Numbered from the stretch's first letter, positions 54,001 through 64,000 are shown. The stretch is DNA of 64,000 bases from Allomyces macrogynus ATCC 38327 (GCA_000151295.1 GG745350.1:48088-112087); one strand, 5' to 3'. Numbers and translations: made by a program. Notes: a model not told the origin generated them from the letters alone.

Positions 54001-56403
54001 CTACTGCTCTATCCACTGCATCCCCGGCACTGCGCTCAGCGCCGCCGCCACGACGTGCGCGGCGCGCCGCACGACCACACAATACGCGTCGAGCGGGACC
54101 AACTCGCCGGCCTCGACCTTGCTGGCGACAATACTCGCGGGGGTCGCCGGCGCACCGCGCCTGCCCACCGTCATTGCGGCCCCCGTCGCCGCTGATGCGG
54201 CATCGGACGGCGCGCGGGTCATCATCCCGGCACCCGCGGCACCCGGTGGGGGTGACGCAGCCGTGACCATGGCCGCGGGTACGTCGGACGCAGACCCGAC
54301 GGCATGGTGGCCCGCAGTGGCAGCAGCGGCGACGGGAAGGTACAGGGAGGGAAGTTGCGCGTTAGTGGTTGCGAGAACCAGTGGAGGTGATGGTCCGCGC
54401 GGGGCAGCGGCCGCGAGCGAGACGGCCCGTACACTAGGTGCGCCGCCCACCGCGCCGGGGGAAGTCGGTGATGCCGGGGACGCAAGTCCGCCGACAGGTG
54501 TCATTGTCGGCGCCGACCGCCCGTGTACGCTGCCCGGATACGCCGGCTGGTGCTGTTGGTGCGGTGGTGGAGGGAACGTGGGCCCCGCAGCCGCAGCAGC
54601 TGCAATCGCCGCCATCTCGGCCGCCCGTCGCTTATCGTTCGGGTCCGGCGGAACCGCCAAGTGCACGGGCGGTGCGCGCCCATGCCAGACTGGGAACCGG
54701 TGCACGCGGCGCAACCATCCGTGCAAGACACCAGCCACCACCAACCGTCGAATATCCACCAAGTGGCTAGGGAATGCGCGGTCAGACGCAACCTGCTGCA
54801 CGGTCGCGCCGTGCTTGAACATGGCGTACACCGTCAGAATGCGCGTGGGCGTCGGCGCGACCGCTGCATCCGCGCGGGTCACGGCACGCACGCACTCGGC
54901 CTGCACGTGCGCGTCGTGCGCGAGTCGTCGTAGCCGTGGGGTCACTACGTACGTGTTGGATCCTTGGAACAGGTCGACGACGTGCACGGCGCCGAGGTGC
55001 ACGAGGTGTTCAATCGCGAGTCGGGCCAGATCCAAGTCGGCGTCGGCGCGGTCCGCAACAGCCGCGACCGTGCGCACGCCGTCAATGTGCGGCACGATGC
55101 GGCGCACCGTCACGTCCCAGTCGTCCATGGCCACGGTTGCAAAATCGATGCGCGCCACGGGCACGTCCCAAAATCGGATCGGTGGTGGGCGTGCGGCCGG
55201 CTCGAATAGAGCGTAGAGTTCCAGGACGGTGCCGGAATTCACGATGACACGCGTTTCGCGCAACGTGTTGAGGTCGTGCAGGACTTGGTGCAAAAGCGCG
55301 TAGAGTGCACCGCGGTTGGCCACGGTCGTCATGTACCGCGACTCGACTTCGAGCTGCTTGAGCGTGCGCGCGAGCTTGGTCACAACGCGGTGCCACCCGC
55401 GCGCATCGGCCTCGCGTGGGACGACAAAGACGGCGTTCCAAATGGCCATGTTGCGCTCGTACGACTCGTTCTTCATGTAGATTGGGTGCCCGACCAGGCG
55501 ATACCGGTCGACGGCGATCGAGACGACTTGACCACACAGTTCGGGTTTCGGGATCAGGTATTCGGGGATCGTGTCAAAGAGGGAGCGGAGCGTCGGGCGC
55601 TGCGATTGCGACGAGGGAGAAGAGGGTGCTGCGGCGGTCGTGGCACCAGTCAGATCAGTGGACGAGAGAGGCAGCGTTGAGGTGGAAAGAGCGGCGAGCG
55701 AAGGCATCTTGCCCAGGCGCGGGGTGGACTTTGTTGCTGCTGGTGCGTGGTTCGAGCTGGGTGGGATGCCGTTGGAAGAGGGATCCGACGCGGGCACCTT
55801 ATCGAGATCTGGTGCAGGACTCTCCGGCCGTTCTGCATCGACGGGGGACGGCGGGAGCGGCGGAAGCGATTCAACCGGGGATTCGCGATCGTCGGGAAGG
55901 CAAGGCGCGGAAGCAACATCGTCCTTGGGACCCAAGCTTGACACGGACGGTTGACGGCTCACTGACAACTGTCCGGGCGCCGTAGCGTTGCGCGATCGCG
56001 TCGCGAGAGATGCACCGGGCGGCGACACCGTGCGACGACCGAGCGTAGCAGGCCCATGGCTGTCGGACCGACGGCGCAGCGCATCAGCGAGCGCATCACT
56101 GGGTAGTGCCGCGTGCGGAGCAGGACTGCACGGCGCAGATGCCGAGTAAAGCGTCGGGTGCGATGGGGCCGTGGGTGTGTGTGCTGGGACTGGGGTCGCG
56201 GCAGAGGGAGGTGCCAGGCTCGTCGACACGGGAGCCGGCGCAGACACTTGATGCGGCGCGACAACGTGCAATGGCAAGTCGTCGAGCGAGGGCGCACGCG
56301 GAGAGGCCGACGTGAGGGCGAGCACAATCTGGTTGCCGTTTTTGGCATCAAACTCGCACAGGAAAACGGCGAGTAGCGGCGGATGGAACGCGCGGCGGCC
56401 CAT
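54001..56403 (-). CDS. NPR2: NPRL2/Npr2, GATOR1 complex subunit
   Basis: Subunit of the GATOR1 (SEACIT) GAP complex that restrains TORC1 when amino acids are scarce. A single exon of 800 residues, about twice the length of human NPRL2 (380). The N-terminal longin strand PLLAVFLCEFDAKNGNQIVL is followed by a roughly 240-residue Ser/Pro/Ala-rich insert, then the conserved body resumes: LFDTIPEYLIPKPELCGQVV, VGHPIYMKNESYERNMAIWN, KLARTLKQLEVESRYM, DVPVARIDF, WDVTVRRIVPHIDGV, LDLARLAIEHLVHLGAVHVV and DLFQGSNTYVVTPRL. A winged-helix-like C-terminal part (VYAMFKHGATVQQVASD) leads into a second low-complexity insert and a short conserved-looking end (LDAYCVVVRRAAHVVAAAL). Single-exon structure is unusual among its neighbours. 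Identification very firm. Confidence 0.93.
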   Translation of the reverse strand: MGRRAFHPPLLAVFLCEFDAKNGNQIVLALTSASPRAPSLDDLPLHVVAPHQVSAPAPVSTSLAPPSAATPVPAHTPTAPSHPTLYSASAPCSPAPHAALPSDALADALRRRSDSHGPATLGRRTVSPPGASLATRSRNATAPGQLSVSRQPSVSSLGPKDDVASAPCLPDDRESPVESLPPLPPSPVDAERPESPAPDLDKVPASDPSSNGIPPSSNHAPAATKSTPRLGKMPSLAALSTSTLPLSSTDLTGATTAAAPSSPSSQSQRPTLRSLFDTIPEYLIPKPELCGQVVSIAVDRYRLVGHPIYMKNESYERNMAIWNAVFVVPREADARGWHRVVTKLARTLKQLEVESRYMTTVANRGALYALLHQVLHDLNTLRETRVIVNSGTVLELYALFEPAARPPPIRFWDVPVARIDFATVAMDDWDVTVRRIVPHIDGVRTVAAVADRADADLDLARLAIEHLVHLGAVHVVDLFQGSNTYVVTPRLRRLAHDAHVQAECVRAVTRADAAVAPTPTRILTVYAMFKHGATVQQVASDRAFPSHLVDIRRLVVAGVLHGWLRRVHRFPVWHGRAPPVHLAVPPDPNDKRRAAEMAAIAAAAAAGPTFPPPPHQQHQPAYPGSVHGRSAPTMTPVGGLASPASPTSPGAVGGAPSVRAVSLAAAAPRGPSPPLVLATTNAQLPSLYLPVAAAATAGHHAVGSASDVPAAMVTAASPPPGAAGAGMMTRAPSDAASAATGAAMTVGRRGAPATPASIVASKVEAGELVPLDAYCVVVRRAAHVVAAALSAVPGMQWIEQ

Positions 56404-56762
56404 ATTGCGGGCGCGCGGCCGAGGGCGCGTTGGCCGGGGAAGGCTGCGGCAAGTCGCGCGGCGTGAAGGCAGGGTGGTCAGCCAGGAATCGCCGTCGTCG
56501 TTGTTGTTGTCGCCGTTGTCGTGATATCGTGGCGCGGAGGGAATGACGGTTCAAGTGACTTGGTTGCACATGACACCTTGCTTCCAAGCGTTCTCGGGTG
56601 CGCTGGTCTTGCCCCGCTGACGCAACAAGAACTTCCAACCGACGGCCACGCCGTCGAGCTCGCACGAGGCCGGGTGGAAACAATGAAGGCCGTGAGACGC
56701 GTCTCATTTCTATTTTTGGATTTTGACGCGAGCAGGAGGCTGTGACAACGACGCAGATCAGC
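56404..56762. other. Upstream region of NPRL2
   Basis: No gene is seen. Probable promoter of NPRL2, ending where homology to the left inverted arm begins. Confidence 0.5.
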
Positions 56763-57064
56763 GAAATGCCCACTTCGAAGCGCCTACTTCTTAACCAAAA
56801 CGCGCACAGCGCATTCTTGCTCCAGATAACAGCCAGGTACTTCGGCTACACAGGACGTTGGCTCAACCTGCAGGCATGGATCGCAATGCATCCCGGTTGC
56901 CAATGGCAGCCCTGATCCGCCGCCCATGCCACGCGTCCACGCCGCAGAACCAAAGCGCGCGAGTTGCTCATCCCAGAGTGTCAATGGCAATGTCTCCCTC
57001 CCCAGGAACAAGCGAATGACGGCACCTCCACCCACACACGCCATGCCACCCACGCGCTCAATTT

Positions 57065-57540
57065 CTAGGACAAAACGCGTTCCGCCCGCGTGGCGCGCCG
57101 ACCGTCGCTCATCGAGGACCCCAACCACGTACCATCCAATCGCGTGGCAACCGTGCGCTGCTCACTGCTCCATACGCCCCCCATGGCCGCTGGGCAGTTG
57201 CGCGCCGACCGTCCCTCATAGTCGAGGACTCCAACCGCGTCCCAGTCCCATGCAACCTTGTCGCGACCATGCGCCGCTCGCAAATCCGCCCGCCCTCCCT
57301 GGCCGCTGCGGAGTGGCGCGCCGACCGTTGCTCGCCGTCAACCAGTCGGGGACCCCAACCGCGTCCCATGCAACCGCGTCGCGACCATGTGCCCCTCACA
57401 ATCCGTCCGCCCTCCCTGGCCGTTATGTAGGCGCCGACTGTTGCTCCTCGCGCACCAATCGACCGCGCCGCGCCATGCACCTCGTCGCAACCGCGCGCCG
57501 CCCACTGATCGCGTACGCCCCCTTTGGCCGTCGCTCAACA
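57065..57540 (+). repeat. Tandem repeat upstream of copy C
   Basis: Units of roughly 105-115 bp homologous (in reverse complement) to the array at 48961-49450, recognisable by CGCCCTCCCTGGCCG, GGACCCCAACCGCG and GCAACC.CGTCGCGACCATG. The array ends at the TATA box of the gene. Confidence 0.8.
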
Positions 57541-57541
57541 G

Positions 57542-57548
57542 TATAAAA
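57542..57548 (+). promoter_or_regulatory. TATA box of expansin-like copy C
   Basis: TATAAAA within GTATAAAACGGCGCG, 62 bases before ATG 57610. Confidence 0.65.
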
Positions 57549-57609
57549 CGGCGCGACTTCCAAGCCGTGATGCGCATCTGTACACTCTCGCTTCACTCTC
57601 CACCCAACC

Positions 57610-58512
57610 ATGAACGCGGCCACCGTTCTGATCCTGACCATTGTCGCGCTCCTGGCCTCGGCCGCGCACGCCAACCCGATCCTCGCCAAGCGCGGCGGCT
57701 CGTACTACACCTGGCTCAAGTCGGGCGCGGGCATGACGACCTTCTGGACGGAACAAGGGAGCTCGGGCGGCCAGTGCCTGCTCGACCCGCCGGCCAACGG
57801 CATGGCGGTCGCGCTCCAGTCCAACGGGCTGGACAACTGGGGGTACACCATCGCGAGCATGTGCGGTACGGACGCGTTTCTCATTTTCTTTTGATTGACA
57901 GCAAGGTTGATGTTTGTCCCACACGTTCTTGTTCTAACGCGCCACGTTTCTGTATATGCACTCCCGGCGAACTGCAGGCGTGTGCATCAACATCCACAAC
58001 GGGGGCAATTCGGTGGTCGCGCGCGTCATTGACAAGCTGGCCAACCCCGAGCGTGGTCCGGGCGACCTCGACGTGACGGGCCCTGTCTGGCGCGCGCTCA
58101 CGTCGGACCAGCCGGGCCAGCTCCACGACGTGTGGTGGGAGGTCGTCGACTGCCCCGACGCGTCGGGCCCGCTCGTCTACAAGTGGAAGGAGGGGTCGTC
58201 GCAGTGGTGGGCGGGCATCCAGGTCCGCAACCACAAGAAGCCCGTCGTGAGCGTCATCGTCAACGGGCAGCATCCCGAGCGCCAGCCGTGTACGTGGTGG
58301 TCATGGTCGGATGCAGGCGGGGGCAGGGAACGAGCGGGCGCCGGCTGACCATCGTGATTGTTTGGCTAGACAACTACTTCGTCTCCAACTCGGGTTTCGG
58401 TGGCCCAGGCCCGTACACCATTCAAACCTGGTTCGAGGGTGGCACTTCGATTACCGACTACAACGTCCAGCTGCAGGCGGGCGCCGAGGTCAAGGGCTCG
58501 ACGTGGCAGTAA
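57610..58512 (+). CDS. Expansin-like secreted protein, copy C
   Basis: Exons 57610-57865, 57978-58289 and 58370-58512 give 236 residues. Same signal peptide, LAKR processing site, double-psi barrel and second domain as copy B on the other arm of the inverted duplication. Exon 1, intron 1 and exon 3 match copy B exactly as far as I can read. Exon 2 differs in a cluster (58076-58126): GDLDVTGPVWRALTSDQPGQ here versus an Ala, Asn, Thr, His and Glu version in copy B. In that cluster copy C shares Thr, Arg, Pro and Gln with the more distant copy A. Disulphide-forming Cys positions are intact. Function as for copy B: wall-loosening or carbohydrate binding, inferred from the family. Confidence 0.88.
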
Positions 58513-58683
58513 AAATGGCCAGTATTGAGGCGCACGCGAGCCCAAACGGCATGCAGACGTCGCGTCACGACACAAGGAGCGAGTAGAAAGGGAGGAGAAG
58601 AATGTTTTTCGATGGCATGCAGCCAAAATATACACTTGAATTTGCGCACTGATCGTTGCTGGGCAGTTTGAGATGGAGTCGAA

Positions 58684-60182
58684 GGACTGGCAGCTGTGCC
58701 AAGCAGCACGCAGTGCCAGTGAAGTGATCGACCACATCATTCAGCGTTCTTCGTTGACATGGCCGCCGGCAAATGTTTTGTGAGCAAACCCAGGTGCACC
58801 CGCTCGACTCCATCTGGAATCCGTGACCGTTGTTGTTATGGCCACCACGAGCACACTCTGCCCCTCAAATGAACCATTTTTCGACGATAAAACATCCCGC
58901 TGCAAGCAGGCGCCTAAGTACGCCGGTCGCAGTCGCAGTCGCAGCTATTCGCGCACAGCAATGCGTTTCACAGTGCTGAGGGTTTGCAGAACCGACAAAT
59001 GATTACCCTGCGATCATTGCTATTTCAATACAAAACGACTGTCTAGATGCCTCTCTCTTGTCCCATTTTGGATTACTCGCTAGGGCTCGAGCTGTTGTTG
59101 TGGCAGGTCTCTGCTTTTGCTCCTGAGGATCGATGGCCTGCACATATTTCTCCGATTTGTTTCGTCCTTGACGCACCTTGGAACGTGGTCCATGCTGCTC
59201 CCTCCTGGTTTCAGTCCCAGTCGAGAGCGGCCTGATGGTTCATGGGATCGCATGGACGATATGATGAACAGCTTCGTTTGCGTATACTTCGCGCACCGCG
59301 CGCTTTTCTTCGCTGCAACCCCAATGTTCCAGCACGTGCCTGTATTGCACATTGTTGGCTACGATTATCGGGGTGCTCACTTTGACAATGACAATTTGTC
59401 GTGGGTGACGACGACAATTTGTCTTGGGTGGAACAACACATCAACTTGACGACCTTGATTATCCGTTGTGATAGTTGGCGTAGATCAAACCTTCGCGCGT
59501 TGGAAACGCTATCGCTGGCCCAAACACTTCAGCACTTGACATATCTCGAGTGTGCGGTGTTGCTGAACATGGGCCGTCTGAGTCGCGAGTCATGCCTCGT
59601 GCGTCAGTGCTTGTTCCAGCAAACGATGATCAAATCGTTGTGTTTGTACCCCTATGTGTTTGCACCCATACTTTATTCCTACCACAGCCGTCCTCACGCA
59701 ATGCTGGCTTGTTGCGATCCGGCGAGCGAAAAATGACGCAGGCTGGTGACTGGAAGCCCCAACATGCAGGGGAGCCGGATCTTGATTCAAAATATATGTT
59801 TGCGGCAACAAGAATCTGTGGAACATGCGTAACATCATGTCGGCGCGGGATGCCACACTGTGAGAAAGGCGAACCACAGTTTGCGGATGTCAAACTATAT
59901 AACCGTGACTCTATACATTGTGGCTTCCAAAGCTAATTGTCTGCCGGATCTTGCTTACAAATATCTGTTGACCTCCTCGACTCTTCAGCACCGTATTTTT
60001 TGCATGCGGATCGGCGTCTTGTTGGGACCAGCAAAACGGACTTTGAGCTGGAAAGTGCACAGGTCGTCGCTGTGGTGCGGTGCATGGTAATAACTGGTTG
60101 CTTTGCGTTTCCTTTCGCGGCAAGGACCCCAATCGTTCGTTGGCTCGTTCATTTCAAAATCATCTCATCACCAGCCTCCGCC
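58684..60182. other. Intergenic between copy C and the phytase-like gene
   Basis: AT-richer sequence without a supported gene. A short imperfect duplication, ACAATTTGTCGTGGGTG and ACAATTTGTCTTGGGTG, occurs at 59391-59431. Confidence 0.5.
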
Positions 60183-63106
60183 CTAGGCCCTTGCCGCACT
60201 CATCCCGGCCAAAATCTCGCTCCAGGCAACGACTTTGAACGACGCATTTGGCTCGACGCGCGTCAAATCCCACGGATCGGTCGTCGCATCGTCGTGCACG
60301 ACCAGGACGCCGTGCTCGAGCCCGGGACCCAAAGCCGCGCTCGTCACAGCAAGCGAGTCGGTCTTGGTAACGGCATCGCCCTTGGCTCCGCTGACAATCG
60401 CCAGTGACGCGACGAGCGGCGGCGGATCCGCGGCGCCGAGCTCGTACAGGTTGAACGAGTTGCTGCCCTGGCTGCTCACGACGAGCACGTGGTGGCCTTG
60501 GCCGCGCGGATCGCGGTAGAGGCCGAGCCCTTCCACGTCGCGGTGCAGCTGGCCGCGCGGATTCGCGAACGACGTCGAGTCGAGCAGAATTGGTGCCGCT
60601 GGTGCTTGGCCCGGACGACGGCCGAGTGGGAAGTGGTACCGGCGCGTCAATGGGTCCGGTTCGGGCGGGGCAACTGCAGGGACCGACTCTTCCTCGGACA
60701 ACAGGCCCAACGGGTACATCCACACGCCGACGGCCTCCTCGCCGATATACAGCAAGCCCGAGTCCGGGTCGCCGACACAGTTTTCGAGTTGCGTGCCAAA
60801 CCCAACGGTCCAATGGCGCACCCGCGTGAAGCGAACACTGGGCTCCGTGTCGGTGTCGGCGGGGCCATCAAGAACGACACGGAACTGGTGGACGATGCCC
60901 GACTTGGTCGTCATAAACAAGTAATGCCGACGCACCATGGGCGGCGTGCCGCGCGGTTGATAGGAGAGCGTGCACGAGCCGTAGACGGCAATATCGGTTG
61001 GGTCAAGGTCGACAAGGTGGTTGCCGACAGGCGCGAGAATGCGTTTCAGCTCACGCGTCGACGTGAGATGGTCAACGTCCAGCTTTGCATTCTGCAGGAC
61101 CGCGTCGGGGTCGATGCGCCTGTAAATCGCGTTGCTGTGAGTAAAGGAACGGAGGCGCTCAAGCAAGCAAGGAGACGCACCAAGCCGCGATCGCATTCCG
61201 CTCGCCACGAACCCCCGCGAGCGCCAAATCCAACTTGCGACCTTTTCCCCTGCCCACTGGAACGCCCGTCAGCACGCTCACCGAGTTGAGCCCAGATCCC
61301 TTGGGCACCGCCGCGAACCACACTTCGCGTCCGTCCATGGTCCACACATGCAATCCACCGTCCCCGCCGCGGCTCTTGGTCGTGCCAAGTACGACCGAAG
61401 CTGCTGGATCGCGCGGGTGGACATAAATTTCGGCATCGTCATTGTCAACGGCAACACCATGGGACACGAGCATGGATGGGCGGAGCGTAACGGCAGGCTC
61501 AACACCAATATCGCGGCATGACGGGCTCACAAACGGCACAGTGCAGTTGCACGAGTTGGGTCCGAAGCATTGGCCGCGTCCACGACAATTGTCAACACAA
61601 ACAGGTTGATCGCACAGTGGGCCAGAGAAGCCGTCAAAGCATGCGCACGACGCAGAGCCGGAATCCGAGCAGAATGCGTTGGGACCACATAACGTGTTCA
61701 AACATGATGTGAGCAGACCAGGCGCTGCGCCGTTGGAAATGGAGTCGGACGAAATGCCCAGGTCGGATAGGATCGGGTCGAGCGCAACAACCAAGGTTCC
61801 ATCGTTAGCGGGAGGAAGTTGACCACCATGAACAACGATGGCGTTCCCCATTGCAGCTAGGGCCAAATCAGTGCGCGCAGGGACGACAGCGAGCGACGTC
61901 ACCTTGCCAGTCAGTCCATCGAGCGAAAACGTCCCCACCACACGCCACGGTCTCTTCGCGCTGTCGAATTTCAAGGCTGGGAGAGGAGGAGAAATGACAG
62001 AGAAGACGCTGTCCAAATGGTCAGGATGCGACGAATACGTGATCAGATTTGGAACGGTCGAATTCATGAGGTAGAACATGGTCATGGCCGTGATGGGCCA
62101 GTTCAGCGGGAAGGGAGCATAGTCCGGACGAGAGTCGGTCGCGATGAGCACGCGCTGGTCGCTCATGTTCGCGATATCAACCGAGAGCAAGTTTCCAGCG
62201 GTCGTGGCAACAATGACGCGGTACGAAGCGGTGCCATCAATCGCGCAGCTCGTCATAACCTCGTTCAGGTGCGTGAGCACCGTCACAGCCTGCATCTATG
62301 ATGAGGGGAACCGCGAGTGAACCCACTTGGTGCCAAAACGTCTCATGGCCGGCAAGCACAATGCCATTCGGCGGTATCATCGTACCTTTTGCAACACGAC
62401 CGAGTCGAGCTGGGAAACAATGCGATAGATTTGAGCCACACCGCCCTTCTGCAAGAGCGCAACAATACGGTCGCCAATGATCGACGTGCCCGCACAAATT
62501 CCGACCGCGTCTTCGTCACCCTCCCACGCCGCCGCCACTTTTTCGAGCCGACCCGGCTTGTCCACCCAGAAGAGCGCCAGCTCCGACCAAACTGAGGACC
62601 ACGCGACAATCCATGGCGTGCCAGGAATTGCAGCTGTCCATTTTACACGTCCAAATGGTACCCGCGCACGCACGTGGCCCGTCATGATGCGCGCGATCCA
62701 TTTCCGAGAGCAGCGATGGGCCCGAAAACAAGAGGGCGGCAAGTATGATCGCGTTGACGACAAGAACGAGGCTGATCGCAATTGTTGAGACATGGGCAGG
62801 GCCAAAAACAACATAAATCGGTGGAGACGCTCCACGTTGCCGTGGAGCGGGCAATTCTGGGCCGTCAGGGTCAACGTGGTCGTCGGCACTCATGAGCGCT
62901 CGTGTCACGTCGTCAGTCGTTGGTGCGGCCGTCGTGGCGATTGTGGTCCATCGCCGTCGGCTTGGACTGGGCGACCGCTCGTTATGAAGAGTAGTGAAAT
63001 CCTCGGCGCGCAGCTCGAGCATTTGGATGGATTCGCCTTTGGGTGCACGAGTGAACGGGAATCTGACCAACGTTAGCTTGCTGCAGGCTGCTGGTGCTGT
63101 GGTCAT
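60183..63106 (-). CDS. Membrane-anchored protein with EGF-like repeats and beta-propeller phytase domain
   Basis: Releases phosphate from phytate outside the cell, if active. Exons 63106-62674, 62633-62386, 62295-61181 and 61119-60183 give 910 residues. One membrane helix (about residues 105-127) after a 100-residue cytoplasmic part suggests type II topology. Next is a propeller-like region (PGTPWIVAWSSVWSELALFW, SYRVIVATTAGNLLSVD), then two EGF-like modules (about 425-487: CGPNAFC, CACFDGFSGPLC, CRGRGQCFGPNSCNC). The C-terminal 420 residues follow the BPP phytase family (Pfam PF02333): DNDDAEIYVHPRDPAASVVL, GGLHVWTMDGREV, RNAIAAW joined to RIDPDAVL across the last intron, IAVYGSCTLSY, ENCVGDPDSGLLYIGEEAVG, DVEGLGLY and VVSSQGSNSFNLYE. 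The join between exons 1 and 2 is doubtful: it needs a 40-nt intron or hides a one-base error. The start could also be ATG at 63019. Confidence 0.82.
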
Positions 63107-64000
63107 GGAAACACTGACACAAACAGACCCTTGCCATGATCCCCGTCGAGCCCTCGCTCGGGTCCGTTTGCGCTTAGTTGCATCGTTGGTTGGTGCCCGT
63201 CATTTGACATGGTCCACTAGGCCGCTTGCAGAGGTGACGTTCGGAGCGGCCTCGCCGGCCATGGAGATGGACATCCAAGTCTTCTGCGCCAAACGCATGA
63301 CCGTGTTTCTGTTCGTTTTGATGCTGATCACTGTCCACAGGAGCCAGAATACATCCAAAGCTACGCTTGATCAGGAGAACGAACTGAAACAACACATTCT
63401 CAGCTCGTCTTTGCCACCCCCATCTTCTCACAGCCCGGCTGTCCGACTTCTTCAATCAAAATTCAAAAGAACAACAAAAAATGAATCGGTCAGGCTCTCG
63501 AAGACATCAGCAAGTCCACTTGGCTCCAGAACTGAGGTCGAGCAGGACTGCAGGCCTATTTGTTAGAACCGCCAAAGCCCCACCGCCTCCTGATCCGTAA
63601 TGATCAGTTGGTCCGTTCCCCGCCCGTCACCAAGAGTAAGGGCCAAGAATTGTATGTATAAAGGTTTTCCACCACCTTTGGGAGACACCACGTGACTGGG
63701 CGACGATTAGTGGTTGCGCATGGTTTGGTTTGGGGAGTAACCCTCGGTCCCCGTCCAGAGACGCGACCACGGCTTGAATGGCGCACGTTGGTACGCTTCA
63801 TGGCGCGTAACGAGGGCTGAGTTGAAGGGCGCAGATGCAACGTGATTGACGATCATTCGCGGCGGTTTGAGAAGGAATGTTTTGTCGTGAATTGAATAGC
63901 GAAGACAGGGATCGTATTGGGACAAGCAGAACATTTGATAACTCTGTGCCCGTTGGGTTGGAAAACCAGATACGCCAAGTATGAGCGAGCAACGGTGAAC
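63107..64000. other. Upstream region of the phytase-like gene to window end
   Basis: No gene is supported. A plus-strand frame (62994-63566) overlaps the phytase gene's first exon and has no recognisable content. Confidence 0.45.

Larger units (their letters stand above)
56763..58683. repeat. Inverted duplication, right arm
   Basis: Counterpart of 47737-49745 in opposite orientation. Near-identity ends within the 3' flank at about 58683 (47737 on the left), after the shared GCAGTTTGAGATGGAGT. Confidence 0.85.

Noticed and set aside
1..64000. tRNA, rRNA, CRISPR arrays, prophage or bacterial-style operons
   Set aside because: None seen: no cloverleaf-like segment with A and B boxes caught my eye, and the gene structures are eukaryotic. 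A tRNAscan or Infernal run would be decisive.

Overview
The window is nuclear DNA from a GC-rich eukaryote. It has short spliceosomal introns (about 40-95 nt where they can be placed), dense CpG, long single-gene transcription units on both strands and two 100-N scaffold gaps. The gene set is fungal in flavour: an NPR2/NPRL2 subunit of GATOR1, a GRASP/Grh1 protein, a PDK1/Pkh kinase with a PH domain, PEX5, an Ecl1-type zinc protein, a DUF2420-like protein, an ABCC transporter and expansin-like secreted proteins. It also holds genes not typical of Dikarya, namely a DHCR24-type sterol reductase and a membrane-anchored beta-propeller phytase. I infer an early-diverging zoosporic fungus, most likely Blastocladiomycota (Allomyces/Catenaria-like). 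That is inference from gene content and composition, not a database match. All exon models were built by hand from splice signals, reading phase and family conservation.

Layout. 0-4.2 kb: 5'-truncated Q/N/S-rich repeat protein (+). 5.6-6.4 kb: two diverged direct-repeat copies around a possible small secreted ORF. 6.8-10.0 kb: membrane-anchored tandem amidohydrolase (-). 10.5-14.9 kb: divergent PDK1 kinase (-) and GRASP (+) sharing one promoter region. 15.7-18.0 kb: acidic DUF2420-like nuclear protein (-). 18.7-20.3 kb: unknown coiled-coil protein (-). 21.1-23.4 kb: PEX5 (-). 24.2 kb: gap. 24.4-26.6 kb: homeodomain protein (-). 27.1-28.9 kb: strongly CpG-depleted, gene-free island. 29.8-31.8 kb: DHCR24 (+). 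32.0-33.6 kb: one doubtful low-complexity gene (+) and one hypothetical protein (-). 35.3-40.7 kb: ABCC transporter (+). 42.4-42.9 kb: Ecl1-like protein (+). 43.9-45.6 kb: degenerate repeat array. 45.8-50.1 kb: expansin-like cluster (one frameshifted copy, one intact copy, one 3' fragment, all -). 51.0-53.4 kb: single-pass Cys-rich membrane protein (-), interrupted by a gap and one apparent frameshift. 54.0-56.4 kb: NPRL2 (-). 56.8-58.7 kb: inverted duplicate of the expansin locus (+). 60.2-63.1 kb: membrane-anchored EGF/phytase protein (-).

How the genes relate. There are no operons; most genes are independent housekeeping or signalling functions. PDK1 and GATOR1 (NPRL2) both feed nutrient/TOR signalling. 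PEX5 imports peroxisomal matrix proteins, GRASP acts at the Golgi or in unconventional secretion, and DHCR24 finishes sterol side-chain reduction. The expansin-like proteins, the anchored phytase, the anchored amidohydrolase and the ABCC pump point to cell-surface and saprotrophic functions. The most dynamic part is 43-59 kb, with inverted duplication, tandem repeats, pseudogene fragments and a patch that looks like gene conversion. A recurring feature is the intron donor GTNCG (mostly GTACGT/GTACGC) instead of the usual fungal GTATGT/GTAAGT.
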